A stretch of DNA of 64,000 bases, taken from positions 277,680 to 341,679 of the forward strand of contig JALRMH010000043.1 of NCBI GenBank assembly GCA_026119935.1, written 5' to 3'. This stretch comes from Endothia cerciana. Its lineage: Eukaryota; Ascomycota; Sordariomycetes; Diaporthales; Cryphonectriaceae. Shown in pieces: positions 45,245-55,332 of this stretch. The notes under the pieces were generated by a model, which was given only the letters and a program-made list of their open reading frames with translations, had not been told where the DNA came from and did not search any database. A program made the translations under genes and the position numbers. Within the stretch, counting starts at the first letter, position 1. Every line of letters starts with the position of its first letter.

Positions 45245-46015
45245 ATGGTTGCCTTCTCATCCCTCGTCCTCGCCGGCCCTGCCATTGCTGGCGCCTCGGC
45301 CGCCTTCGGCCAGCGCGAGTCGCTGCACAAGCGTCTCACCTCCAGCTCCACCGGAACCAGCGGGGGCTACTACTACTCATTCTGGACCGAGGAGTCCACC
45401 GGTGTGGACTACGAGAACGGAGATGACGGCGAGTACAGCGTGACCTGGGAGTCGAGCAGCATCGATTTCGTTGCTGGCAAGGGCTGGGAGGAGGGATCTG
45501 ACAGGTATGGGGGGGGGGGGTGTTTTTTTTTTTTGTTGTTGTTGTTTTCTGTCCACTCTATACCAAGAGAGATGTTCTTTGAAATTCTGACGGCGCACGT
45601 TAGGTCCATCACCTTCGACGCCGACTTCAGCCCCGACGGCAACGCCTACCTCTCCGTCTACGGCTGGACCACCAGCCCCCTCGTCGAGTACTACATCTGC
45701 GAGAACTACGGCGACTACGACCCCGCCTCGCAGCTGACGTACGTGGGCACGCTCGACTCGGACGGCTCCACGTACGACGTCTACAAGACGGTCCGCACGG
45801 ACGCGGCCTCGATCGAGGGCGACGGCGAGACCTTCAACCAGTACTGGAGCATCCGCCAGGACCTCCGCAGCAGCGGCACCGTCACCACCGCGAACCACTT
45901 CGACGCCTGGGAGAAGCTGGGCCTGACGCTCGGCTCCTTCACCGAGGGCGCGTACCAGATCGTGGCCACGGAGGGTTACGAGAGCTCTGGGTCCAGCACC
46001 GTCACCGTCTCCTAG
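45245..46015 (+). CDS. GH11 endo-1,4-beta-xylanase
   Basis: Secreted family 11 xylanase of 223 residues without a carbohydrate-binding module. Exons are 45245-45504 and 45604-46015. The signal peptide MVAFSSLVLAGPAIAGASA is followed by a propeptide probably ending at KR (LHKR). The beta-jelly-roll motifs are clear: GGYYYSFWTEE, YSVTWESSSIDFVAGKGW, YLSVYGWTTSPLVEYYICE and NHFDAWEKLGLTLGS. The catalytic nucleophile is the Glu of LVEYYI and the acid/base is the Glu of VATEGYESSG. The Cys in YYICE, where most family members have Val, is unusual. The 99 nt intron starts gtatgg and contains a G12 run, a T12 run and GTT repeats. It degrades xylan outside the cell. Confidence 0.95.
   Translation: MVAFSSLVLAGPAIAGASAAFGQRESLHKRLTSSSTGTSGGYYYSFWTEESTGVDYENGDDGEYSVTWESSSIDFVAGKGWEEGSDRYGGGGCFFFLLLLFSVHSIPREMFFEILTAHVRSITFDADFSPDGNAYLSVYGWTTSPLVEYYICENYGDYDPASQLTYVGTLDSDGSTYDVYKTVRTDAASIEGDGETFNQYWSIRQDLRSSGTVTTANHFDAWEKLGLTLGSFTEGAYQIVATEGYESSGSSTVTVS
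45509..45550 (+). repeat. G12, T12 and GTT repeat within the xylanase intron
   Basis: Directly after the donor the intron carries a G12 run, then TG, a T12 run and a few GTT units. This is the most simple-sequence-dense intron in the window. Confidence 0.9.
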
Positions 46016-46656
46016 GTCACGTGGGGATGGGTTGGGGGGTAGGCAGTCGCAACTAGGTCTTTTAATCAATACCAATTGACTCCATCTGAAGAGGGTCGGG
46101 AGCTCCTCGTATCAAGATTTGAGCCCGTCTGACTCGTCGCACGACACCAGCGCAACGTGCAGGGGGTTTTTCCATATCCTCCTAAATCTGCGGTCTGGTG
46201 GTCCTGCTCGTCTCCAATCCGGATCCTGAGCAGCATGAACCGAAGACTAAATGTTGCATGTCTGTGTGGCACCCTAGTGGTGGTGGCTTGCAAGTCGAAT
46301 TTCGCACAAGAAAGGCAGATTCTCGTCGCATTGGAGATCTATTGGTTTCAAACCACACCAGGCCGGTTTAGTAGTAGGCCCCGGGGTGATCAATCCGACG
46401 TCGTTTCCACGGGCCCTGGAGCCGATCCTCGGCTTTATCCTCGGTAGACTGCAACGACATGCGTCTTCCTCACAGTATCTGAACCATGCCAACAGCTCGA
46501 CTCAAGTCAACTCTGCCGTGATTCAAGTAGACAATGCATGTACGGCTGCTGTGTCGATCTCGGAATCTCCCAAAGCTCCTGATATCGTCACACCTTCTCG
46601 GCTCCCGACCGCAGCAGCCATACCCATTCGCCATTGGTGTCACATGCTCAGCGAAG
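46016..46656. other. spacer between xylanase and RraA-like genes
   Basis: A 641 bp spacer. It holds the 3' flank of the xylanase and the promoter of the RraA-like gene. No landmark was seen. Confidence 0.4.
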
Positions 46657-47337
46657 ATGTCCACCTCCGCACACCCGGACCCCATCGTCGAGCAGCTCAA
46701 GCAGTTCACGACCTGCGATGTCTCCAACGCCCTCGTGAAGCTGAAATACCGCAACGGCGGCTTCCTCTCCGGACTGACGCTCTGGTCCCCCGGGCGGCAG
46801 GCGGGCGACACGCGGATCGTCGGCCCCGCCTACACCGTCCGGTACGCGCCGCTCTCGGACCCGGCGCCGAAACATCCGACGCACTACATCGACTCCGCGC
46901 CCGCGGGCTCCGTCGTCTTCGTCTCGTGCCCCGCCCGGACGCCCAACGCGGTCTACGGCGGCCTCATGACGGCGCGCGCCAGGGCGCGCGGCGCCGTGGG
47001 CAGCGTCATCGACGGGCGGTTCCGCGACCTGCAGGAGCAGCGGGAGCTGGGCTTCCCGGTCTTCGGGCGGGACGTGGGCACCGCGCCGCCGCAGGAGCTG
47101 CTGAAGGTCGTCGGCGTGGACGTACCCGTGAAGCTGGCGACGGATGAGCAGGATATGGAGGTCCGGCCGGGTGACTATCTCATCGGGGACCTGAATGGTG
47201 TTGTTGTGCTCCCCAAGCAGCTGGCGGAGGCGGTTCTGCCGCTGATGAAGGCCTCGGTCGAGGCGGATGATCAGATGATGGTTGAGATCAGGAAGGGGAT
47301 GAGTTTCGAGGAGGCGAGTAAGAGGTTCAGGGGCTGA
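46657..47337 (+). CDS. RraA-like protein / 4-hydroxy-4-methyl-2-oxoglutarate aldolase family
   Basis: A single-exon protein of 226 residues in the RraA/HMG aldolase family. Class II aldolases of this family cleave 4-hydroxy-4-methyl-2-oxoglutarate or decarboxylate oxaloacetate using a divalent metal. Conserved parts are TTCDVSNALVKL, RIVGPAYTVRYA, YGGLMTARARARGAVGSVIDGRFRD (the G-x-x-DG-x-x-RD active-site stretch) and PGDYLIGDLNGVVVLPK near the C-terminus. I chose the ATG at 46657 (MSTSAHPDPIVEQL), because homologues start at about this point; the frame is open upstream. The aldolase name is a family label, and the real substrate is unknown. Confidence 0.9.
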   Translation: MSTSAHPDPIVEQLKQFTTCDVSNALVKLKYRNGGFLSGLTLWSPGRQAGDTRIVGPAYTVRYAPLSDPAPKHPTHYIDSAPAGSVVFVSCPARTPNAVYGGLMTARARARGAVGSVIDGRFRDLQEQRELGFPVFGRDVGTAPPQELLKVVGVDVPVKLATDEQDMEVRPGDYLIGDLNGVVVLPKQLAEAVLPLMKASVEADDQMMVEIRKGMSFEEASKRFRG

Positions 47338-47453
47338 ATGTGACGGCCAGCGCTGGGACCGCAAGATTTCAGGCAGTCCGGACAGCAGCCTCAGCGTCTG
47401 GGATCTCGATTATAGCGTTCTTTGCCACCCGCCTTTGGCCCATTCGAATCACG

Positions 47454-48239
47454 TTATTTCCGTATACAACACAATCTTGCTTCCCTATCGAGGACGGCCA
47501 CGGCGGGTGCAGAGCTGGCAGAGTCCAAGCCTAGCCGCCGGAGGACCTCTAGGTCTCCCTTCGGGGTGACCAACGACGATGATTGGGCGGGGTCGCGCAT
47601 GATCTGATAGTATAGACTACTCACCACCGTCGCCTTTCTCTTCCCGACTCCTCAACCCCAGGCAGCCCCGTGATGGCTGCGGCCAGGTCTTTCTCTGGGA
47701 CACAGATGGTCTTCACGAAGGCGCACTCTGGGAAGCCCGTAGCATCGCAATCTTCAAAGTCTTCCGAGGAACGAGAGGTCGAGGACTGGTGTGTCCCGAG
47801 GTCACTATCATACGCCTTGTCGTCTTAGTCGCGTCTCCACCTTGAGCCACAGCTTCAGCGTCGAATATATGCCGAATGTCGAGAGTGGCAACCTCAGCTT
47901 CCCTCATCCGAGGGACATATTTCCCCCAGCTAGAAGCCCTACCTCTCTCACTGCGCGAGACTTCAAGATCAATCGAAACGAAGACGACGTCGAGTAGAGT
48001 AGACGAAGAGGACTCCGGCGCTGAAAAAGCCGTTCAGTTTCTGCTAAACCCCCTGCAAGGAGCTATAGCACATCACTTTCAGTCACCAGGGCATTCTCTT
48101 CTCTCGCAAAATCGAGCCTGAAAAAGTCAGACATGGGCAGACCGTCAGGTTAGAGCGGCTCTACTTACCAAAATACTGACCCACGTACCCTTCCGCACAT
48201 TTGAACGATCCGTACACAATTTCTGAGGCTGTCCATCAT
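47454..48239 (-). pseudogene. DEDDh/RNase H-like fold protein (Gfd2/YDR514C-like), degraded
   Basis: The reading starts at 48239 or 48236 (MMDSLRN). Two good introns (48118-48168, donor gtaagt and branch CTAAC; 48021-48076) join exons in frame to give LDFAREENALVTE, then LLDVVFVSIDLEVSRSERG and VATLDIRHIFD. The D-x-E in SIDLE is the first exonuclease motif of the DEDDh fold, in a context I know from fungal Gfd2/YDR514C-like proteins. Beyond about 47800 the conserved pieces continue in other frames: SRSSEDFEDCDATGFPECAF, then IIVVVGHP (second motif region), then GDLEVLRRLGLD and AVAVLD before a stop at 47454-47456. These jumps need at least two frameshifts, so the gene looks inactive. An unrecognised extra intron could repair one of them. 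The gene lies between intact neighbours. Confidence 0.6.
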
Positions 48240-48582
48240 TAACAAACAAGGCTGCTTGTCTTTTATTCTTTTCCTTTCTCCTCTTCTTTTTATCGGGGAG
48301 GGGGGGGGGGGCAAGGGAAGAGACACCCTAACCCTGGACACTTTCATCGGTCCCCTCGGCTCGACGTCATGGTTCGTGATTTATGAGCCGGATCCTCACT
48401 CGAAATCCGAGTCGTGAGTGGTTTCGTATACTACTGTTTCAAAAGACACGTGCCTAACCTTTGATTCCCATAACAGACGCCAGAAAGGAGTCAGTGGCCG
48501 GCGTTGACACTCGTGCATCCTCGCCTCCCGCACGCCCGCACGCGCAAGCAGAGGACATAAAGCCTCACCAGGCCACGACACC
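48240..48582. other. short divergent spacer upstream of gluconokinase
   Basis: A 343 bp spacer with a G12 run at 48300-48311. It would serve as promoter both for the gluconokinase and for the leftward DEDDh remnant. Confidence 0.45.
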
Positions 48583-49268
48583 ATGGCGGACAGGTCGAAG
48601 CCAACCGAGGAGCGTCCCCGGTACGTCTTCTTCTTCACCGGGCCGACGGCGTGCGGAAAGTCAACCATAGCAAAATACGTGGCCGACAAGCTCCACCTCG
48701 CCTTCTTGGAGGGCGACGACGTGAGCATCTTTCTCCCCGCCCTTCCCGCCCCTACGACCAAACAAACATGGCTGTCCCCCTCACGCGGGCCACCTCACCT
48801 GCTCATCTCTCTCGCCAGTTCCACCCCCGCGCCAACGTCGAGAAGATGCACCGGGGCGAGCCGCTCACCGACGCCGACCGCCAGGGCTGGCTCGTCGCCC
48901 TGCGAGACCACGAGGAGTACCACCCGGCCGGCCAGAAGTCCCTGCACCTGGTAATCACCTGCTCCGCGCTAAAGCGACAGTACCGCGACATCCTACGGGA
49001 GGGCTCAGCGCAGAGCCCAGACCTGCGGATCCGGTTCGTGTACCTGGACGCGCCGGAGGACGCCCTCAGGGAGCGCGCGAGGCGGCGCAAGGGACATTTT
49101 GCGGGCGAGAGCCTGGTGCACTCCCAGTTCCTGAGCCTGGAGCCGCCGGGGCCGGACGAGGGGGATGTCGTGAGGGTGAATGTCGATCAGCCGGTGGAAG
49201 GGGGAGAGAGGCAGGCGTTGGATAGGGTTAGGGAGGTATTAGAGGGGACCAGCTCTGGCTCATGTTGA
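48583..49268 (+). CDS. gluconokinase
   Basis: P-loop kinase that phosphorylates D-gluconate to 6-phosphogluconate with ATP, feeding the pentose phosphate pathway; 195 residues from exons 48583-48720 and 48819-49268. The Walker A motif is FTGPTACGKST (about residues 19-29). The substrate region YVADKLHLAFLEGDDFHPRANVEKM is formed across the phase-0 intron and is typical of GntK. It is followed by GEPLTDADRQGWL, ITCSALKRQYRDILR and RRKGHFAGESLVHSQFLSLE. The length and order match the family well. Intron 1 begins gtgagc. The protein should be cytosolic. Confidence 0.93.
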
Positions 49269-49745
49269 AGCAGGACGGCCGTGTAAACGCCTCTCTTCAT
49301 TATTTTATCTGTTAGGTGGGTGAGGCCCTCGTACATATCAGGTAGGGTTAGACGGGGGCCCACCGTGGCGCTTGGCTGCGTCTCAAAGGCAATTCCCGCG
49401 AGAATCTCCAGATGAAGATATTATAGACAGAACATACAGGGTCATCCCCACGTCAGACGCCTTCACCAGTACAGAGTTGGAAGTTCCTGTGAGCCGAACT
49501 CGAGGTCGCAATGACCTCCCGGCCGGACATGGCTTGACGTCGGAGCCGGAAGTGGAGACATCGCAGAGTGCCTCGGCTCACCGGAGCCCTGACCGCGGCC
49601 CACGTCACAACCACTCGCTCCCACGGTCCCTCTCGTCCTTCTCACCATTGGTACCTCCCCTTTATTATCCTCCCACTCCCATCATCACGCGGTCTTCCCC
49701 TCTCCCCCCTGAGTAAACACGTCCTCAGACATCGAAACCGCCACA
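49269..49745. other. spacer between gluconokinase and the MDR reductase
   Basis: A 477 bp promoter-containing spacer. No distinct element was seen beyond a CT-rich stretch at 49620-49710 just before the ATG. Confidence 0.4.
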
Positions 49746-51019
49746 ATGTCCGGCCAGTCCCTCTCCATAGTCCTGGCGGAGCGCCCCAAGGGCCCCGTGA
49801 TCCCCGGGCAGACCTTCCACCAGAAGCACACCCCCATCCCCTCTGCCTCCAGCCTGAAGGACGGCGAGATCCTCCTCGAGACGCTCTACCTCTCCCTGGA
49901 CCCGGCCATGCGCGGCTGGCTCGACGACGTGCGCTCCTACGTGCCGCCCGTCCCGATCGGCGCCGTCATGCGCGGGTCCGTCATCGGCCGGGTCCTCGCG
50001 TCCAGGTCCCCCCGCGCGCGGGCCGGGGACTACGTCGTCGCCATCACGGGGTGGCAGGAGGCCGCGGTCGCGGGGCCCAAGGAGTTCGAGACGGTGTCCG
50101 AGATCATGGGCGGCGGCGGTGCGGAGCCGGGCAGGGGCGTCAAGCTGACCGACCTCCAGGGCGTCCTGGGGCTCACGGGGCTGACGGCGTACTTCGGGAT
50201 GACCACGATCGGCCGGCCGAAGGAGGGCGAGACGGTGGTCATCAGCGGCGCGGCCGGGGCCACGGGGTCCGTGGCGGGGCAGATGGCCAAGATCGCCGGC
50301 GCGAGGGTGATCGGGATCGCGGGGAGCGAGGACAAGTGTCGGTGGCTGGAGAGGGAGACGGGGTTTGACGTCTGTCTTGACTACAAGGACCCGGAGTTCA
50401 AGCACAAATTCAAGGAGGCTACGCCGGCGTATGTGGACGTGTTTTGGGACAATGGTGGGTTGCTGCCTGGCTTTCTGGGGAGAATGAGAGGAGACGCCGG
50501 GTATGTACGTGCTTGGCTAACACGATATCGTTTCCAGTCGGCGGTGATATCCTCGACATGGCGCTGGCAAGGGCAGCGAAGAATGCCCGGTTCGTCATGT
50601 GCGGTGCTATCAGCCAGTATAACTCGACGGACCCCAAGGGACCAAGGGTGAGTAGGCCGCGCGGATAAACGCTCCACGTCCCCTAGCTTCAGAGGCTGAT
50701 CCACAAAAATCTAGCAAATCTCCAAGGTCATCACGCAGCGGGTCCGGATGGAGGGGTTCATCGTGTTCGACCATGCCAAGGAGTACCCGGCGGCCCGCAG
50801 GCAGCTCGCGCAGTGGCTGGCGGAGGGCAAGATCAAGAGGCAGGAGACCATCGTCAAGGGCGGCCTGAAGGCCGCGGAGCAGGCGCTCGTCGACCTCTTC
50901 AAGGGCGGAAACACAGGTGAGTGTTCCGTCTCGGCATCATGACTCGGGGCTGTTGCTCATTTTCTACAGGAAAACTCCTCGTCGAGGTCAAGCCTCCGGA
51001 GGCGACAAGCAAGTTGTGA
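49746..51019 (+). CDS. zinc-independent MDR reductase (leukotriene B4 dehydrogenase / alkenal reductase type)
   Basis: NADPH-dependent enone/alkenal reductase of the medium-chain dehydrogenase superfamily, 356 residues. Exons are 49746-50454, 50538-50647, 50715-50916 and 50970-51019. The N-terminal segment LYLSLDPAMRGWLDD and the region IGAVMRGSVIGRV are typical of the LTD/CurA subgroup. The cofactor site is VVISGAAGATGSVAGQMAKI (about 165-184), with LGLTGLTAYFGM before it. No zinc-ligand cysteines are present. After the introns comes ITQRVRMEGFIVFDH and the end GKLLVEVKPP. Such enzymes detoxify reactive carbonyls; the physiological substrate is not known. Introns are short (83, 67 and 53 nt), all with GT-AG ends. 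Confidence 0.92.
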
Positions 51020-51437
51020 TGCGGGCGAGCATCCGTGCAGCTTTCATGAACACTTTCTTCTCACAGCGGGGTTCTCTGATAGCATTTGACTGATCACATC
51101 ATGCTCCTTCATCTTCGCCGTCAATGAGAATCAGCACCCGGCCAGCGCGAGGATCTTCCCATATAGATTGGGGCCAGTCTGCACTCGGATCATCAGGGCT
51201 GATGACGGCCATATTGATGATATTATGTTGCGGATTCGGCGGCGCAATAGCAAAACTGGAAAACGTGCACTCCTCCTGATCTCCGTATTCCCTAGGACTC
51301 AAGGAAGAGCTTCCCGGCAGGTCGGGCAAGACGGGGCAAAAAGGCTAACACAGAACTTTATTACCGTATAAAAAAACTAAATCTGTATGCTTTTTATAAT
51401 ATGAAATCTATGTTTCTCGATTCACCTCCTTGCGGCT
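51020..51437. other. short interval before the kinase remnant
   Basis: A 418 bp stretch with an AT-rich end (51361-51412). It contains the 3' flank of the reductase and of the kinase remnant, which converge here. Confidence 0.4.
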
Positions 51438-53525
51438 TTAAGAGACGTCTTCTCCCGTGCTAGTCTTGGGTCCCCCACTAGTCCGCCGGTCTTGAACAGA
51501 CGCTGTGGCAGACTCGATATCGCTGCACCTTTGGTGAAGACTATTGAGCTTGCTAGTGAGCTCTATTACTCCTATTCGCCCCCTAACTTGTGGACTTGTA
51601 GATTTTATGACTAGCATATCCATCTGGATGACGTCGAGAGATTCGTGGATATATCGCGTACAAGAGGGATGGGTCCGCAGTCCTCAATAAACTAGAAGAT
51701 TAGTTAGACTAAGTCGCATGTATATTTGATGGGTGTTGGAATGGGCTCCTCACCTTGGTCACTGCTGGCTTGACTATTGTTACTGCAGTACCATCCCCAC
51801 TGACTCGTCCTATGTTGAAGAATGTGCCATCGTTAACCCTGTCGTAGTAGCCCATCGGTTCGGTAGCCTTCCTTTCCTCCTCGAACTTTTGAAATAAGGC
51901 TCCAGCCTCCTAGTAGCCATGTAACAAATTCCAGATATAGGCACCCAAGAGCCCAGATATCATGAGATTGGCCGACACTGCCGCCTGTAGTATCATACTC
52001 AGGGGGCCTGTAAGGAGCGGAAATTGCAAGGCCTTTAGATGGCTTATAGATGTTATTAGTGCTGGTTCTAAACTCAGCCAAGCCAAAATCCGTGATCTTT
52101 AGGATTCCCCTGTCAGACTTGTTGCGAGGGTCCCGGAACCAAAGTATATTCTGTGGTTTGATATCTCCGTGGCGACCAAACAGTTGTAGCTGCCACGAAA
52201 GAACGTTTCCTGTGAGACACTGGACCCCTGAGCCGTGGCTGATTTGTTGATAGTCCTCAGAAATCAATCTGTCCAGGTTGACGGTGTTGTGCCGATGGAT
52301 CTTTAAGAGGCCCGTGCTGATTCCACAGCATTGTTTTGCAACCCACAAGACGGTGTCGTGGTCTATGGACGGATTTGGATTCCTGTCTTTCCAGTAAACC
52401 TGAAGATCAGCCCCTGCCAAGGGGAAAACAAGGTAGAACCTGTTGAATTGCTCATATGTCGCAAGGAGAGAGATCAAGTGTGGATCGGCATTGCCGCTGA
52501 ATGTCATAAGCATGTCCACTTCCTGTTTGAACTCGGCTCTGTCATTTGTCTCGAGACGTTTTATAGCGAGGCCCTGATCTGATACCTGCTTAAAGTCACT
52601 CTCAGACAATTGCCTTCTGCTGGTGTTATCTGAAATGTTTAATCCCTCACCTCGGAACCATGCAAACTGTGGTTCGCAGGATGTATGTCCACTTTGAAGA
52701 TAGTGCTGAAGCCACCTTGTATGGCTTTGAAATCGGCGCCATATCGACTGTCTTTCGTGAATGGGAGAGGAACCTGCTTTGGAAGAATGAAATGCTTGAC
52801 ATCCTTGTGCTTTCCTTGTTCAAAGAAAGGGGCTAAGGTGGTCCATCGCCACTCCTCGAATGCCCAGATAGCTACAGCACTCCAGCCATCAAAACAGCGC
52901 AGCGGCTGTGGCGTCTTAACAGAACCTTGGCTTCGTGCTAGCCTGAAGAGGTTGGAATCCTGATAGGGCACTCTTCTTAACGGAAGATCGAGATCTGCAA
53001 CATCCTCGTTGATGGAGATGGCAATAAGCTGTCTAAGCGTTTTTTTGCACCGGCTTCTGCTGTATGGCAAAGTCAGCTCAGCTTTCAGGAAGGCAAGGAC
53101 AGTGGAGGATGGTTAGCAAAGGAGATTCACCGAATACAGATGGGCTTCTTGCCTCTCCACCTAACAGATCAGGCATTTTAGACCCGGCCATGGTGAAAAT
53201 GTAGAGCCTCGTCTGTGCAGAATTTGTTGAGTAGCCCTGAAACAAAAAGGACAGGACGATACAGCGCTGCTGAGGCACTTTCTGGAGCGATGAAGGCGAC
53301 GAGAACGAAGAGAACTTGTCAAAACCAGATGAAAGGTGCCTCTGGGAAGGTTTCCCTTGTAGGCTTTATAGATGGGATAGACCTCCTTTCGCCTAAGAGT
53401 CTGGCCCCCAAGACGCAGGGCTGTGTCAGAGAAGAAATAGCTCAGCCCTGCAGATGACGGGTTAACCAGCTGGAATGGGGCGTCGGGGACTAAGTGAGCT
53501 ACATTTCTCTGGGGTGCGCTCATCA
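51438..53525 (-). pseudogene. fungal protein kinase (HET-associated type), frameshifted
   Basis: A serine/threonine kinase of the type often found beside HET genes in Fusarium-like genomes. Motifs in order are the ATP-binding Lys region GLAIKRLE, HLISLLATYEQFNRFYLVFP, catalytic loop RHGDIKPQNILWF, activation segment KITDFGLAEF, SAPYRPPEYD and SHDIWALGCLYLEFVTWLLGG. The N-terminal lead includes LDLPLRRV and WTTLAPFF. After WLLGG the frame must shift by +1 to continue as LFQKFEEERKATEPMGYYD...VKPAVTK. Past an intron a base is then missing before LRTHPSCTRYIHESLDVI. Between GSEVRD and the kinase domain only a 21-38 nt intron or a third shift could join the frames. Two or three lesions in otherwise conserved sequence indicate a recent pseudogene. 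Sequencing error cannot be excluded. Confidence 0.72.
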
Positions 53526-53629
53526 TATGCCCCACGCTGCCTGTGAAGAGTTAGAACCACACCAACTGCAGGCCTTCAAGGATACATCCATTACCCACGA
53601 GGCTTATTGACGTCGGGGCTGAAGGTGAC

Positions 53630-54960
53630 CCCGAGAAACTGCCCACCACGTTTCGGCATGCTATCACAGCGACCAGGGAACTTGGGCTCCAGTATCTATG
53701 GGTTGAACTCGATCTGCATTATCCAGGGGTGCCGAAGGTGACTTTAACCAGGAGGCCAAGCGCATGGAAGACGTCTTCAGTCAAGCATACTGTGTGCTGG
53801 CCGCGACTTGCCGCAATCGGCCGAGACGACGGATTCCTTAAGCCCCGCGAGGAAAGGAAATATTCAACCTTTCGACCAGATGGGCGACCGCCTATCTATA
53901 TCTGTGAATTCATAGACGATTTCGACCAACATGTCCTGAAAAGCGGTCTTAATCAGAGGGGTTGGGTTCTTCAGGAAAGGGCGCTGGCACGGCGGACGAT
54001 CTATTTCACTAATAAGCAGACATACTGGGAATGCGGCAGCTGCGTCCGCTGTGAGACCCTTACCAAGATACACAAGTGAGATTTTTGACTTGCGATCCGC
54101 CCAAAGCCCCCCCTCCAGGAAGCTAATATCTTGAAGCATACGGGATTCCTTCCTGGGCGGACCTAACCTCCCCGGAGTCGCGATCGAATCCTCACGCGGG
54201 GGCAGGATCCGCTTCTACCAGGACCTCTACTCGCAATACTCAGGACTGGCACTCAGCCGGCAGGAAGACCGGCCTCTCGCCATCAGCGGGCTGGAGAAGC
54301 GGCTCATCCAGAGCCTCCACGTGCGCGGGGGCTTTGGCGTCTTCGACGATGCGGGACTCGGCCTCCTGCGCAGGAGTCTGCTGTGGCACCGAGCACCCGA
54401 GACTGCCACGCCGGAGACGATCGACTTTCGGGGCATGACTGGGCCGCCGGCAACAGCACTGAGCGTGTCCCCACCGCCGACATGGTCGTGGATAGCCTAC
54501 AAGGGCGCCATTGCGTATCTGGACGCGCCGTTTGGCCAGGTGGAACGGGGGGGTAAGGACGTCCGCTCGCCGTGGTCGAGCAGCGCGGTGGGCACCTGGA
54601 GCTACAGCGGCGATCCGTCAAACAGCAGCCTGGGGCTGAAAAGTGGTTACCCGAGCATTTGACGCCCAGGCCGCGGATGGCTGGGAAGGGGGCGAGCAAT
54701 CATACTTGATGCCCCGTCCACGAGGGATGAGCCAGAGCCGGGTCTGAGGTGTGTTGTTCTCGGGAGGCTGAAGAGTCTGCAGGGGTCTCTAGACACCAGG
54801 ACCCACTTCGTTTTGCTGGTGGCTGTCGAAGCTTCTGACTCCCCTGCAGTGATGGGCGCCGATGGAAGCCAGATATTCAGAAGAATGGGGGATAGGACGC
54901 ATACCTGGCAACTGGATCCGTTGGGATGAGCCGGTAATGTCGGGACGGGTTCGATTAAAT
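53630..54960 (+). pseudogene. HET-domain protein, N-truncated and frameshifted
   Basis: Remnant of a heterokaryon-incompatibility (HET) domain gene. The HET signatures appear in shifting frames: LPTTFRHAITATRELGLQYLW, then SICIIQG, then GDFNQEAKRMEDVFSQAYCV, then DDGFLKPREE...IYICEFIDDF and RGWVLQERALARRTIYFTN. The first half of the HET domain, including the usual S-Y-x-WG core, is missing. Beyond 54080 the C-terminal region reads RFYQDLYSQYSGLALSRQED, GGFGVFDD, GLLRRSLLWHR and PPTWSWIAYKGAI. It ends in another frame with CVVLGRLKS, FVLLVAVE and a final GVGRIPGNWI. At least four frame changes are needed. The gene is head-to-head with a broken kinase 100 bp away. HET genes mediate non-self recognition during hyphal fusion, and this copy cannot be functional as read. 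Confidence 0.78.
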
Positions 54961-55143
54961 TTGCTCAATTACCAGCTGTTTTCCGGGGGAAAAGTCTACA
55001 AGACTCTCAAATCTTTTCTTTTCTGTTATGGCCCGTATTTCAACATGCAGGTCAGGGGACGGAACAAGACATTCGGTATGGTACAGTTCTGGTTACTGCA
55101 AGGCTTTCTATAGAATCGGGGTAGGTTGTCTAGAGGATTCAAC

Positions 55144-55332
55144 ATGCCTACTGTCGAGGCTCGTCTCTCGGACGTTGACCGTTATATCTACTATTACATG
55201 GTCTATCAAGATGTGCTTCGAGAGCATGTTCTTTCAGGAACCGAGAACATGGCATCTGGACAGGACACGCCAATATACCTCTTTGGACCGAATGGTGACT
55301 TACTTGAGGAGGCCGCATCACTGATCCTGTAG
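55144..55332 (+). CDS. short hypothetical frame, 62 codons
   Basis: A small open frame MPTVEARLSDVDRYIYYYMV... ending in LLEEAASLIL. Its composition is protein-like, with a plausible helix in RYIYYYMVYQDVLREHV, but I do not recognise it. It lies in the decayed HET region and may be another remnant rather than a gene. Confidence 0.22.
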   Translation: MPTVEARLSDVDRYIYYYMVYQDVLREHVLSGTENMASGQDTPIYLFGPNGDLLEEAASLIL

